Assembly (NCBI GenBank): GCA_000981645.1
Contig: LAQC01000010.1
Coordinates: 31,471-83,112, forward strand
Source of the DNA: Cryomorphaceae bacterium ASP10-05a
GTDB taxonomy: Bacteria; Bacteroidota; Bacteroidia; Flavobacteriales_D; Sanyastnellaceae
Direction: 5' to 3'
Length of the DNA: 51,642 nucleotides
In this document: positions 8,150 to 16,405 of the stretch, in pieces
Layout: each line of letters begins with the position of its first letter
How positions within the stretch are numbered: the stretch's first letter is position 1
The notes under the pieces: model-generated
Databases searched by the model: none
Told to the model about the DNA's origin: nothing
Seen by the model: the letters and a program-made list of their open reading frames with translations, nothing else
Made by a program: the position numbers and the translations under genes

Positions 8150-9126
8150 AAGTCTAAAAGGTCTATTAGCCGGTTTGAATAGCCAATCTCATTGTCATAC
8201 CATCCCACTACCTTCAGCATATTACCTACAACTGAAGTAAGACCCGAATCAAACACACATGAGTGTGGATTTCCGATGATGTCTGATGAAACTAATGGAT
8301 CAGTTGTAAATTGGACAAAACCCCTAAAATCATTCTCGGAAGAGAGTTTAACCAATTGATTTAGCTCATCTGCCGATGGTGGATTATTAATCGTAAAGGT
8401 TATATCGGTAAGCGAGCCATCTGGCACGGGAACTCTTATTCCACAACCTCCTAGCTTATCTGCCAATTCCGGAAATATTCGAGTCAATGCCTTAGCCGCT
8501 CCAGTGGTAGTAGGAATTATTGATTGGACAGCTCCTCTTGCCCTTCTTAAGTCCTTGTGAGGAGCGTCATGAAGATTCTGGTCTGCAGTATAGGAGTGCA
8601 CTGTAGTTATAAAACAACTATCCAATTTAAAGTTTTCAGACACTATTTTTATGAGGTGAGCAGCACTATTCGTGGTGCAGGAGGCATTAGAGAATATTGT
8701 ATCTTCTTTTGAGAGCAAGTGTTCATTCACGCCCATGACTATCATTTTCATAGACTCATCTGCGGGAGGCACTGTCAATATAACCTTATCCGCTCCGTTT
8801 TTAATGTGATGATCTAAGTCTGCCTTTACCTTGTACTTCCCGGTAGCCTCAAATACGACATCTACATTCCCCCATAATATTTCAGAAATGTCAGAACATT
8901 TGGAATAAGTAACCTCTTGGTCTTCCAGATGGAATAAATCATCTTGAACATAAGTCAATGATTTATTGAACTTGCCATGAACACTATCATACTTCACTAA
9001 ATGTAAAAGTGTCTTTAACGGGTGTACATCATTTACATGAACTATTTCTAAATCATCTCTTTCAGAAACCAGTCGAAATAATGTCCTCCCTATTCTGCCA
9101 AATCCATTAATCCCTATTCTAATCAT
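8134..9126 (-). CDS. gapA: Glyceraldehyde-3-phosphate dehydrogenase, type I
   Basis: Oxidises glyceraldehyde-3-phosphate to 1,3-bisphosphoglycerate with NAD(P) in glycolysis. The Rossmann start is IGINGFGRIGR. NDVHPL (Asp33) suggests NAD preference. The catalytic Cys150 lies in SNASCTTN and His177 in TTVHSYT; HDAPHKDLRRARGA and the C-terminal WYDNEIGYSNR are intact. The usual second cysteine of the CTTNC motif is serine here (CTTNS), and the following helix SAAHLIKIV departs from the common CLAPVAK. This looks like a divergent GAPDH clade rather than the standard bacterial one, so a second gap gene may exist elsewhere. The length of 330 residues is complete. It overlaps lpxH tail to tail. Confidence 0.93.
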   Translation of the reverse strand: MIRIGINGFGRIGRTLFRLVSERDDLEIVHVNDVHPLKTLLHLVKYDSVHGKFNKSLTYVQDDLFHLEDQEVTYSKCSDISEILWGNVDVVFEATGKYKVKADLDHHIKNGADKVILTVPPADESMKMIVMGVNEHLLSKEDTIFSNASCTTNSAAHLIKIVSENFKLDSCFITTVHSYTADQNLHDAPHKDLRRARGAVQSIIPTTTGAAKALTRIFPELADKLGGCGIRVPVPDGSLTDITFTINNPPSADELNQLVKLSSENDFRGFVQFTTDPLVSSDIIGNPHSCVFDSGLTSVVGNMLKVVGWYDNEIGYSNRLIDLLDFHDSL

Positions 9127-9142
9127 AATAAATTTTTAGTCC

Positions 9143-9176
9143 AAAAAAAAGCCGCTAGATTAAATCATCTAACGGC
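9143..9176 (-). terminator. Rho-independent terminator of the 1037-residue T9SS protein gene
   Basis: On the minus strand a 10-bp stem GCCGTTAGAT/ATCTAGCGGC (one G-U pair, loop of six) is followed by eight T. It sits 23 bases after the stop of the propeller gene and just before gapA, separating the two transcription units. Confidence 0.88.
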
Positions 9177-9198
9177 TTCTATAATCTCTTCTATGCTT

Positions 9199-12100
9199 TT
9201 ATTTTACTAATAGTTTACCAGTCTCGCTGTATCCTTCTCCTTTTACATTCATGATATAGTTACCGCTATTTAAACTTCCTATATACACGGTAGCTATTTG
9301 GTTTCCATTAGAAACAAATCCCAAATCTTCTGTAAATACTAATTGACCAGAAATATTGTAAATGTCTAAAGACAGCCTCTTTCCTTCATTTAAATTCACT
9401 TCCACATTCACTAAATCTGACGCTGGATTCGGGAATATTAAAAGATTCTTATCATCAGAAGTAATCCCTGTACCAGTTAACTCCTCAACATTTACAACTC
9501 CCCCAGATCTCCAAATCCCCATTCCGTGTGTCCCTATATAAACGATACCCGTATTTGTAGGATTCTCAATAAACTGTTGAGGACCTCTATATTGTTGTTT
9601 AATATCAAAAACCGGAACATTTCCAAGGTTATTACTGCACTGCTCCCACGAATTATTATCGGATAAGTCATTAGTGGCCCAAACGCCAAATTCAGTTCCT
9701 ACCATAATTACATCGTCTCCTGTAGCTTGATTATCTGTAATGATTACATCATAACAAGGCATTCCAGCAAAGTCTTGACCTTGACTAAACCAAATGTTAT
9801 CAAAAAATTCTGTGCCATTAGTTTGAGTAGCCGTGGTAGCTGCATCTGTAATCCAGACTTTACCACTTCCTCCATACCCAGCTACTGCGACAGCTATTCG
9901 ATTCGAATTGTTAGGATCTATACCTATTCCCATAGCTGGACCATTTGTATTAAATATTCTAGTCTGAGTTAACTCAGCGACATCTTCATCTCCCCAAAAA
10001 TTATGAAAACCTGAAATTCTTGTTACATTCCCATTACTTGACGCTAAATACATGTGGTTTCCGTCTAAGGAGAATTCTATAGCATTTACATTAAAATTAC
10101 CACTGACGACTTTAGTCCAATCTGGAGTAGTATTCCCATCAAGAGCCTGACGAGTAACATAGATGCCATCATAAGTATAAGTTGCGAAAAGAGAAGTGTA
10201 TGGATCGATAATCTCTAGTGTGTCTGGCACGTTGAACAAAGTGACATCTTCGATAGTAGCAACTTCTATATCTTCAGTAAATTGGACTGTTACTGTAACT
10301 ATACCTTCTAATGTAGATTCATCTATTACAATATTATCATTCGGCAGAGTAACTGTTACTTCTGTAATTCCGATTTCAATAGTTTCTGTGAAGGAGAAAT
10401 CCTCAGAAGAGTAATCTATCTCATCAAAATCATAAATAAGCGTAATTAAAGAATCTTCCGTCTCTGTAATAACCTCTTGTGGTAAGGTGATCTGTGGCCT
10501 AATAAATAACGTGTCCTCCAGAACATGCTCTACAGGTTGATTCAAATTATTGGTTAACACTGTTATTGTCGTCCCAGAAGGGATAGTGTCTTCATTTGCT
10601 ACAAACTTCATGATTTGTTCAGAGAATGGATCATTCGTGTTTTCAAATAACCTTACGACATTTATAAACGGAAAGTTGGATGCTCCGTCTTGTAATAGTG
10701 TGTTTAATTCTGCATCATAAAAACCATTAAAAGAACTACCTCCATCAAATGACCTTCCAAGTGGACCATTCTGACTAGTTGCAAATTGAGCTAAATCACT
10801 TACAGCAGAAATATCAGTATCAAAACCATCTCCTCCAAATTGGTTAAGACCCAATGTAGAATTAGGACCAACTAAAAATGTGCTATTGTCTTGTGTTCCC
10901 CCATTAACTTTACCTGTAGTGCTTATACCAATTCCATAAAATTGGGTTGTATTGTATCCAAAGTTAGATTCTACAAATATTGGACTATCAGAAACCGTTA
11001 CATCATTCGATTTAAAAACACCACCATCACAACCTATGTATAATTGGTTATTCAACCATTCAAAATGGTGAATATCAGAATGCACGTAATTCGCTCCAAA
11101 ACCAAAATTAAACGCTAGTTTTTGTGGCTGGATATTAATCCCTCCTTCCCAAAGGGTCACACCTCCAACTATAACTCTCTCTTTATTTGTAGGGTCTACC
11201 GTAATTACTAAGTCATATCTTCCTTGGGTGTTTTCACCGAATGGATCAATGTCTATATTAGTATTTTGGATGTCATTTTCCGGCCAAATATTAAACCAAG
11301 TAATTCCTCCGTCTGTAGAAGCATAAACACCTCCCATTCTACCGCTAACGCTTATTAAGGCGTATACATAATTTGGATCTTGTGGACTAATAGCCAGGCC
11401 AACTCTATTCGCACCAGAAACCGACAATTCTCCTGTTCCGTTCCCCGTTACAGTTGACCAAGAAACTCCAGCGTCATTACTCCGATAGACTCCTGTTCCA
11501 AGAACAACTAACATCCTATTTCCGTCAGAAGAAATAGCCATGTCCTGACATGAACCAGCAAAAGCAATTCCATCGAAATCATCATTTACAGTTCCGTTCG
11601 AATCATCAAAACAAAACAGTCCGCCTCTACTTCCTACCCATAACTTATTTGGATTTTGAGGGTCGGCATACAGTACGTCTGTTGAAGTGAAGTCTCCACT
11701 TGTTGATAATACATCTAGACTAAGACCATCAACTGATGACCATGTAACACCATTATCTGCGCTTTTGTATACTCCTGAACCAAGAAATCCTGAACCACCT
11801 GAGCCACCTGAACTATCAAATAAAGAACCTGTACCTACAAAAATGCTTCCATTTCCTATTTGCTCTACAGAAGTAACGTTTAAATTTTCTTTGAATCCAG
11901 TCACCCTGAACCATGTATTTCCAGAATCCCAAGATTGAAATAACCCACCAGAAACTCCTCCAGCAAAAAGAAGACCATCAGAAGTGAAACAAATATCTCT
12001 AGTTCTTCCACCAAAATTCGTAGGTCCCATTACTTCCCAGTTAATGTCAAGACCTAAGTCTTTATTCCCGGATTCTTTGTTAAATTTACTCACCTTAGCT

Positions 12101-12312
12101 AGCATACTCGCATAATCCCCAGACTCGAGATTTCCCGTTTCTACGTTTCGTCTCAGCATAGCGTAATGCTCTGCAGCTCCACTAAAACTCTGTTCGGTTA
12201 CATCCTTCGCTCTCGGAGAGTAATCTGAGATGTTTTCCGTACCAGGAGCTAATACTACTCCTATTACTAAAGCCACTAGTGCTATTAAAAATAAAGCTAT
12301 TCTCGTCTTCAT
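9199..12312 (-). CDS. T9SS type A secreted beta-propeller (VPS10/BNR-like) protein
   Basis: A large secreted protein, 1037 residues. An N-terminal signal (IALFLIALVALVIGVVLA) precedes a charged propeptide-like segment. Sortilin/BNR-type blades follow with repeated S-x-D-x-G-x-T-W motifs: SWDSGNTWFRV, SADNGVTWSSV, SNDAGVSWSTV, STDGGITWFNI. Residues about 560-720 are an acidic, Thr/Val-rich block interrupting the propeller. Blade-like sequence then resumes (YLASSNGNVTRI, WATNDLSDNNSWEQC). Residues about 953-1037 are a type A sorting domain (LLIFPNPASDLVNVEV ... GNYIMNVKG ... GKLLVK), so export is expected through T9SS with C-terminal cleavage and surface attachment or release. It is monocistronic, closed by the terminator at 9143-9176. 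The ligand or activity is unknown. Confidence 0.9.
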   Translation of the reverse strand: MKTRIALFLIALVALVIGVVLAPGTENISDYSPRAKDVTEQSFSGAAEHYAMLRRNVETGNLESGDYASMLAKVSKFNKESGNKDLGLDINWEVMGPTNFGGRTRDICFTSDGLLFAGGVSGGLFQSWDSGNTWFRVTGFKENLNVTSVEQIGNGSIFVGTGSLFDSSGGSGGSGFLGSGVYKSADNGVTWSSVDGLSLDVLSTSGDFTSTDVLYADPQNPNKLWVGSRGGLFCFDDSNGTVNDDFDGIAFAGSCQDMAISSDGNRMLVVLGTGVYRSNDAGVSWSTVTGNGTGELSVSGANRVGLAISPQDPNYVYALISVSGRMGGVYASTDGGITWFNIWPENDIQNTNIDIDPFGENTQGRYDLVITVDPTNKERVIVGGVTLWEGGINIQPQKLAFNFGFGANYVHSDIHHFEWLNNQLYIGCDGGVFKSNDVTVSDSPIFVESNFGYNTTQFYGIGISTTGKVNGGTQDNSTFLVGPNSTLGLNQFGGDGFDTDISAVSDLAQFATSQNGPLGRSFDGGSSFNGFYDAELNTLLQDGASNFPFINVVRLFENTNDPFSEQIMKFVANEDTIPSGTTITVLTNNLNQPVEHVLEDTLFIRPQITLPQEVITETEDSLITLIYDFDEIDYSSEDFSFTETIEIGITEVTVTLPNDNIVIDESTLEGIVTVTVQFTEDIEVATIEDVTLFNVPDTLEIIDPYTSLFATYTYDGIYVTRQALDGNTTPDWTKVVSGNFNVNAIEFSLDGNHMYLASSNGNVTRISGFHNFWGDEDVAELTQTRIFNTNGPAMGIGIDPNNSNRIAVAVAGYGGSGKVWITDAATTATQTNGTEFFDNIWFSQGQDFAGMPCYDVIITDNQATGDDVIMVGTEFGVWATNDLSDNNSWEQCSNNLGNVPVFDIKQQYRGPQQFIENPTNTGIVYIGTHGMGIWRSGGVVNVEELTGTGITSDDKNLLIFPNPASDLVNVEVNLNEGKRLSLDIYNISGQLVFTEDLGFVSNGNQIATVYIGSLNSGNYIMNVKGEGYSETGKLLVK

Positions 12313-12428
12313 ATTATTTGATATTATATTTTGGTTTGGATCGGCAATTTACAATAAAATCTAAGCTAAATTATTACAATATTCACCCAGAAAAATCACA
12401 TTATATACATCTCAAAGAGATCAAACGC

Positions 12429-13301
12429 CTAAAAAAGGTGTTTCTCTGCGTGATAACTACTTCTTACTAATGGGCCACTCTCTACATACCTGAAGCCTTT
12501 TTTTAAGCCAATTTCTTTTAATTGTTCGAATACTTCAGGAGTAATAAACTCCAGAACTGGCAGATGCTTAGGTGTTGGCTGAAGATATTGACCTAATGTT
12601 AATACATCTACATTAACACTTCTTAGGTCATCCATGGTTTCTAAGATCTCATCAAAAGACTCCCCTAATCCCAGCATGACACCTGACTTAGTTTTCATGC
12701 CACCTTCTTTTAATCTTCTAAGAACCTCCAAACTTCGGTTATACTTGGCTTGTATTCGCACTGATTTCGTTAACCTTCTTACTGTCTCCAAATTATGAGA
12801 TACGATCTCAGGAGCAACGTCTATTATATATTGGAGATTATTCCAGTTTCCTGCAAAGTCTGGTACTAGTGTCTCTAAAGTTGTCGTTGGAGACTGGTGC
12901 CTAATAGCCTTTACAGTCTTCACCCAAATATCTGCTCCACCATCTGCCAAATCATCTCTATCAACACTTGTTATTACAGCATGCTTAACTTCCATAAGTT
13001 TAACACTCCTCGCCACTTTACCAGGCTCAAACTCGTCAACAGCTTCAGGTCTACCCGTAATTACCGAACAAAATCCGCAGCTTCTAGTGCAAATATTTCC
13101 TAATATCATAAAAGTCGCGGTACCTTCCCCCCAGCACTCTCCCATGTTAGGACAATTTCCACTTTCACAAATAGTATGAAGACCATGCTCTGAAACAAGA
13201 CCCCTGACTCTTTTGTAGCTCTCTCCCGTTGGCAGCTTAACTCTTAACCACTTAGGCTTGGCCACTCTTTGCTTTTTAGATTCTACTATTTCTGAACTCA
13301 T
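12429..13301 (-). CDS. lipA: Lipoyl synthase
   Basis: A radical SAM enzyme that inserts two sulfurs into octanoyl groups on lipoyl domains. Both iron-sulfur motifs are complete: the auxiliary cluster [12 protein letters not shown] (Cys45, 50, 56) and the radical SAM cluster CTRSCGFC (Cys71, 75, 78). The C-terminal RSSYHA supplies the conserved serine ligand of the auxiliary cluster. The length of 290 residues is standard. Its ATG overlaps the TGA of the upstream gene (ATGA), showing translational coupling with the putative outer-membrane protein at 13298-14035. No T-rich terminator is obvious after it. Confidence 0.97.
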   Translation of the reverse strand: MSSEIVESKKQRVAKPKWLRVKLPTGESYKRVRGLVSEHGLHTICESGNCPNMGECWGEGTATFMILGNICTRSCGFCSVITGRPEAVDEFEPGKVARSVKLMEVKHAVITSVDRDDLADGGADIWVKTVKAIRHQSPTTTLETLVPDFAGNWNNLQYIIDVAPEIVSHNLETVRRLTKSVRIQAKYNRSLEVLRRLKEGGMKTKSGVMLGLGESFDEILETMDDLRSVNVDVLTLGQYLQPTPKHLPVLEFITPEVFEQLKEIGLKKGFRYVESGPLVRSSYHAEKHLF

Positions 13302-14035
13302 CGCTTTACATACTTTTTACCTACCGAGTAACATATAAATATCGAGGGGAAAAACCTCTGATTATTCGCCTCTTCTACCATTATTGGTACTTTATTTAAA
13401 AATGCATCCAACACCACTCCGACTTCCAACTGCTGAACCCCGTCATTATCTCCGCTATACTCGAAAGTGGCTGCTATTTTAGCGACTGCACCAAAAGTTA
13501 ATTTCATTTCATCCAATCCTCTCAAGAAATTCGCCCTTCCGTTTATAACATTGAAATCATGAATTTCAGGGTCGTAACGCTCGATGGCAACTGAAGTATC
13601 TGTTCGTTTCGAAACCTCTACATAAATCGGTTTAAGAAACCCTATATTCGGACCTAACCCCCATTTATAACCAATAGCTACTGCTCCATGCCTAATTTTA
13701 TCTGAAACTATGCTCTTAGCTCCACACAGCAATCTTAACGACTGAAAGGAGTTCAGTTTTCCGTAAGCAAATCTTCTCGAATTATCTCTGCCGTTATTTG
13801 GCAACTTAAATTCTTTTGGATGCTTAATTTTCACAAATTCTATTCCTTTTGTTTTAATCTTATAAAAGCCGTCGTATTTACCTGAATTAAACTGCACACC
13901 CCAACCCGAAGTACTGAGCTGCGCTCCTCCTAAAACCTGATTGGTATAAATCAAACTAGGGCCATCATAAGCTCCTTGGGACAGACCCCTTAAGATGAAT
14001 GCGAAAAAAAACAGAATAAGAATCAAGTATCTCAT
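13298..14035 (-). CDS. Conserved putative outer-membrane protein upstream of lipA
   Basis: 245 residues with a Sec signal ([17 protein letters not shown]) and then beta-rich sequence. The segment from [17 protein letters not shown] through [20 protein letters not shown] matches the general pattern of a Bacteroidota-restricted family of small predicted outer-membrane proteins. No enzymatic motif is seen, and function is unknown. It is the first gene of a two-gene unit with lipA, overlapping by four bases. A TAAATTTG promoter box lies seven bases upstream of its ATG. The link to lipoate synthesis is probably only co-expression. Confidence 0.75.
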   Translation of the reverse strand: MRYLILILFFFAFILRGLSQGAYDGPSLIYTNQVLGGAQLSTSGWGVQFNSGKYDGFYKIKTKGIEFVKIKHPKEFKLPNNGRDNSRRFAYGKLNSFQSLRLLCGAKSIVSDKIRHGAVAIGYKWGLGPNIGFLKPIYVEVSKRTDTSVAIERYDPEIHDFNVINGRANFLRGLDEMKLTFGAVAKIAATFEYSGDNDGVQQLEVGVVLDAFLNKVPIMVEEANNQRFFPSIFICYSVGKKYVKR

Positions 14036-14042
14036 AAGTATT

Positions 14043-14050
14043 CAAATTTA
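14043..14050 (-). promoter_or_regulatory. -7 box TAAATTTG for the lipA operon
   Basis: The minus-strand sequence TAAATTTG matches TAnnTTTG exactly and lies seven bases upstream of the ATG at 14033-14035, which predicts a very short or absent leader. A clear -33 TTTG is not seen at ideal spacing; a TTTA lies 16 bases upstream. Confidence 0.4.
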
Positions 14051-14082
14051 GGAATATTTTAGCACCTAAATCAATTTAACTA

Positions 14083-14496
14083 ATGTCTAAAATATCTTTA
14101 GAGTATAACGGGGAATTAAGAAACAGTCTTATTCATTTAGAATCAAAAACAGAAATTTTAACAGACGCACCGAAAGACAACAATGGAAAAGGTGAATCCT
14201 TTAGCCCCACAGACCTAGTGGCCGCTTCATTAGCTGCATGCATGGTGACCGTAATCAATATTAGTGATTTAAATGGAATTTTTGGAATAGAAACCTGCTT
14301 AGCAGATGTAGAAAAAATAATGCAACGAACTCCCAGAAGAATTTCTGAAATAGTCGTAACCTTAAAAATAAAAACGAGAGTGGAACTGAGCCCGCAAAAG
14401 AAAAAGAATATCTATGATATAGCTACAAATTGTCCAGTGGCATTAAGCTTAAACAATCAGACAAAACAAAATATTTCGATTACTTTTGATCATTAA
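14083..14496 (+). CDS. OsmC/Ohr-family peroxiredoxin-like protein
   Basis: A small cytoplasmic OsmC-fold protein, 137 residues, that reduces organic peroxides in characterised relatives. The two redox cysteines are present: Cys53 in ASLAACMVTV and Cys117 in ATNCPVALSL. The N-terminal SFSPTDLVAASLAAC motif is typical. It is divergent from the lipA operon and convergent with the small lipoprotein gene, whose end it overlaps by 17 bases. It belongs to the general OsmC branch rather than clearly to Ohr or YhfA, so the substrate is not assigned. Confidence 0.92.
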   Translation: MSKISLEYNGELRNSLIHLESKTEILTDAPKDNNGKGESFSPTDLVAASLAACMVTVINISDLNGIFGIETCLADVEKIMQRTPRRISEIVVTLKIKTRVELSPQKKKNIYDIATNCPVALSLNNQTKQNISITFDH

Positions 14497-14605
14497 TTTG
14501 CTCCAATTGATCATAAGCAGCGCAAGAAGGCTTCGATGAACGACAAGATGACAAGAATATCGCGCTTAGCGCAATGATGATAAATATAGATGCAGTTTTT
14601 TTCAT
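14480..14605 (-). CDS. Small lipoprotein, 41 residues
   Basis: Direct translation from the ATG at 14603-14605 gives MKKTASIFIIIALSAIFLSS followed by CRSSKPSCAAYDQLEQINDQK and a stop. This is a textbook lipoprotein signal with lipobox LSSC at residues 18-21 and a mature peptide of only 21 residues with one further cysteine. A TAATTTTG promoter box lies about 30 bases upstream. Tiny lipoproteins with an SSK/R-x-C-x-AY core recur in Flavobacteriia from memory, but no function is known. It overlaps the end of the osmC gene tail to tail. Confidence 0.72.
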   Translation of the reverse strand: MKKTASIFIIIALSAIFLSSCRSSKPSCAAYDQLEQINDQK

Positions 14606-14634
14606 GATGGTATTTTATTTTCCAGCAATTGATA

Positions 14635-14667
14635 CAAAATTATCTTATTATACATCTTTTACTGAAA
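14635..14667 (-). promoter_or_regulatory. Candidate promoter TTTC-N21-TAATTTTG
   Basis: On the minus strand TAATTTTG (14642-14635) fits TAnnTTTG exactly. A TTTC lies 21 bases upstream as an imperfect -33 element. It would drive the 41-residue lipoprotein with a leader of about 25 bases, supporting the view that this gene is real. Confidence 0.4.
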
Positions 14668-14731
14668 ATGGTTTCAATTTTTATAAACAAGTTTTATTCC
14701 TTAACTAAATAACCATACTTAATATTCGTTA

Positions 14732-16384
14732 TTGTTTACCACAGTTAACTATTTGAAATATCTAATATTCATAGCATTTTTAGGCACTCCATTTTTAAGC
14801 CATTTACAGAATAGCGATGCGATAAAGTTTTTTCAAGTTTTCACAACTCAAAACGGGTTAACAAAAGAAATTTCTAACACCCCTACGAACAAAACCTCTC
14901 CTCTTGATTTTTGCAACGCTGAGATACAAAAACTACATATAAATGGCTATCTAGAGGCCGCCAAGGACAGCTTGGTGCAAAAAAACAACACACTACTCAT
15001 CTATATTACTGCCGGTCCAGAGTACACTATTCAGTCGATAAATCTTATTGACTTTCAAACCAGGACATTTCAAGGAAAAATGGAGCTATCAGCGATTTCA
15101 ATGATGATTCGAAAGGAGTTGTCATTCCAAGAAAACAACGGCTACCCTTTCGTTAAAATCCAAAGCCAGGGAATACTTGACAGCAGCAACATTACTCTTC
15201 AAATAACGCTGGACAAGGGTCCTATAATTAAATTTGACACCCTCATTATAAAGAGTGAAGAATCTTTCGATTACAACACCATTAAGAAGATATTTAACTT
15301 CAAACCAAACAAACTATATTCAGAAAATTATGCTAAAGGATTATCCAAACTAGCCAGAGACAATTCCTTCTTCGGCTTTAATAAGCCACCAAAAATTTCG
15401 TTCCGAAATGATAAAGCTTCTGTTACTTTATTTCTGAAGAAAAAAAAGACAAGCCGCTTTGATGGAATTATAGGACTTCAGCCCTCAACAGAAGGATCTA
15501 CTTCAGTTACGGGGCTTCTTTCATTGGATTTAATCAACACTCTAAACCGAGCAGAGTCACTCTCTCTCAACTGGGAAAGGCTAAAATCCGAAAATCAAAG
15601 ATTAGCGGTGAATGTGAAAACTCCATTCCTCTTTAATACGTTTCTAAGTATTGAACTCAAGACTGCATTTATTAGACAAGACAGCACCATTAACCGGTTA
15701 GGCATAGACTATGGCGCAGGGTACCAAATCAACCCAAGAAATAAATTAAGTTTTCTTGTCGGTCAAACCAAAAACAACTCTAATCAAAGCGATGAACAAT
15801 TTACTCAGAACACCAACTCTACTTTATATAAAGGAGAATGGCGCTATGCAAATTTGGACACCCCTCTGAATCCCACGAAAGGATTCACCAATCAACTAAG
15901 CCTCTCTGTCGGCTATAGAACGGCAACCTCTATAGAACGCACAAAACTCATAGGACTCATCTACAAAGGCTCAAAACACATTAAATTATTAAAAAGAGGC
16001 TCATTAGTCATCGGAGCTTCAGGTGAGAGTATTTCATCACAAAACATTTTGGAAAATGAAGTTCTTCAAATCGGAGGATTAGGCAGCATAAGAGGAACTG
16101 ACCAAAGGACCATCCCTACCACATCATGGATAACTACATCACTTGAATACCGGTACTTACTTGATGAAAACTCTCATGTTTTCGGTTTCTTTGAGAAAAA
16201 CTACTTTGAGAAAAACACGTTAAAATCATATCAAAAGGGATCAATAGATGCCATAGGCCTAGGCGTTTCAATCGGAACCAATACTGGTCTATTTACATTT
16301 TTGTATGGAATATCAAATTATACAGAAAATCGCTTTCTCTTTAGAAATGCTAAAATCAACTTTGGTTACATCAGTACATTTTAG
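14732..16384 (+). CDS. Small Omp85-superfamily (BamA/TamA-like) outer-membrane protein
   Basis: About 550 residues. The TTG start at 14732 gives a signal MFTTVNYLKYLIFIAFLGTP; a TTG at 14753 is an alternative, and no ATG is available. Residues about 60-225 look like one or two POTRA domains (GPEYTIQSINLI, KGPIIKFDTLIIK ... FNFKPNKLYSENYAKGLSKL). Residues about 240-550 are a 16-strand type barrel. They include the Omp85 loop-6 arginine-glycine in GGLGSIRGTDQRT and the ending NAKINFGYISTF. BamA is about 800 residues with five POTRAs, so this is a reduced paralogue. It might export or insert a particular protein or lipid. It is directly upstream of a GWxTD lipoprotein and rlmB on the same strand. 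Confidence 0.82.
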   Translation: MFTTVNYLKYLIFIAFLGTPFLSHLQNSDAIKFFQVFTTQNGLTKEISNTPTNKTSPLDFCNAEIQKLHINGYLEAAKDSLVQKNNTLLIYITAGPEYTIQSINLIDFQTRTFQGKMELSAISMMIRKELSFQENNGYPFVKIQSQGILDSSNITLQITLDKGPIIKFDTLIIKSEESFDYNTIKKIFNFKPNKLYSENYAKGLSKLARDNSFFGFNKPPKISFRNDKASVTLFLKKKKTSRFDGIIGLQPSTEGSTSVTGLLSLDLINTLNRAESLSLNWERLKSENQRLAVNVKTPFLFNTFLSIELKTAFIRQDSTINRLGIDYGAGYQINPRNKLSFLVGQTKNNSNQSDEQFTQNTNSTLYKGEWRYANLDTPLNPTKGFTNQLSLSVGYRTATSIERTKLIGLIYKGSKHIKLLKRGSLVIGASGESISSQNILENEVLQIGGLGSIRGTDQRTIPTTSWITTSLEYRYLLDENSHVFGFFEKNYFEKNTLKSYQKGSIDAIGLGVSIGTNTGLFTFLYGISNYTENRFLFRNAKINFGYISTF

Positions 16385-16405
16385 AATTCAGTATTTTCGC
16401 TCTGA

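Noticed and set aside
12313-12428. Promoter for the 1037-residue propeller gene
   Set aside because: TAATTTAG and related boxes occur but none has the right -33 partner; AT content makes such matches likely by chance.
12426-12450. Hairpin AAACGCCT/AGGTGTTT at the lipA stop
   Set aside because: The stem is better on the plus strand, where no gene ends, has an A-C mismatch on the lipA strand, and is not followed by a T-run.
14553-14565. GCGC-TTA-GCGC palindrome
   Set aside because: It falls within the signal-peptide codons of the small lipoprotein; the stem is too short to call a regulatory site.
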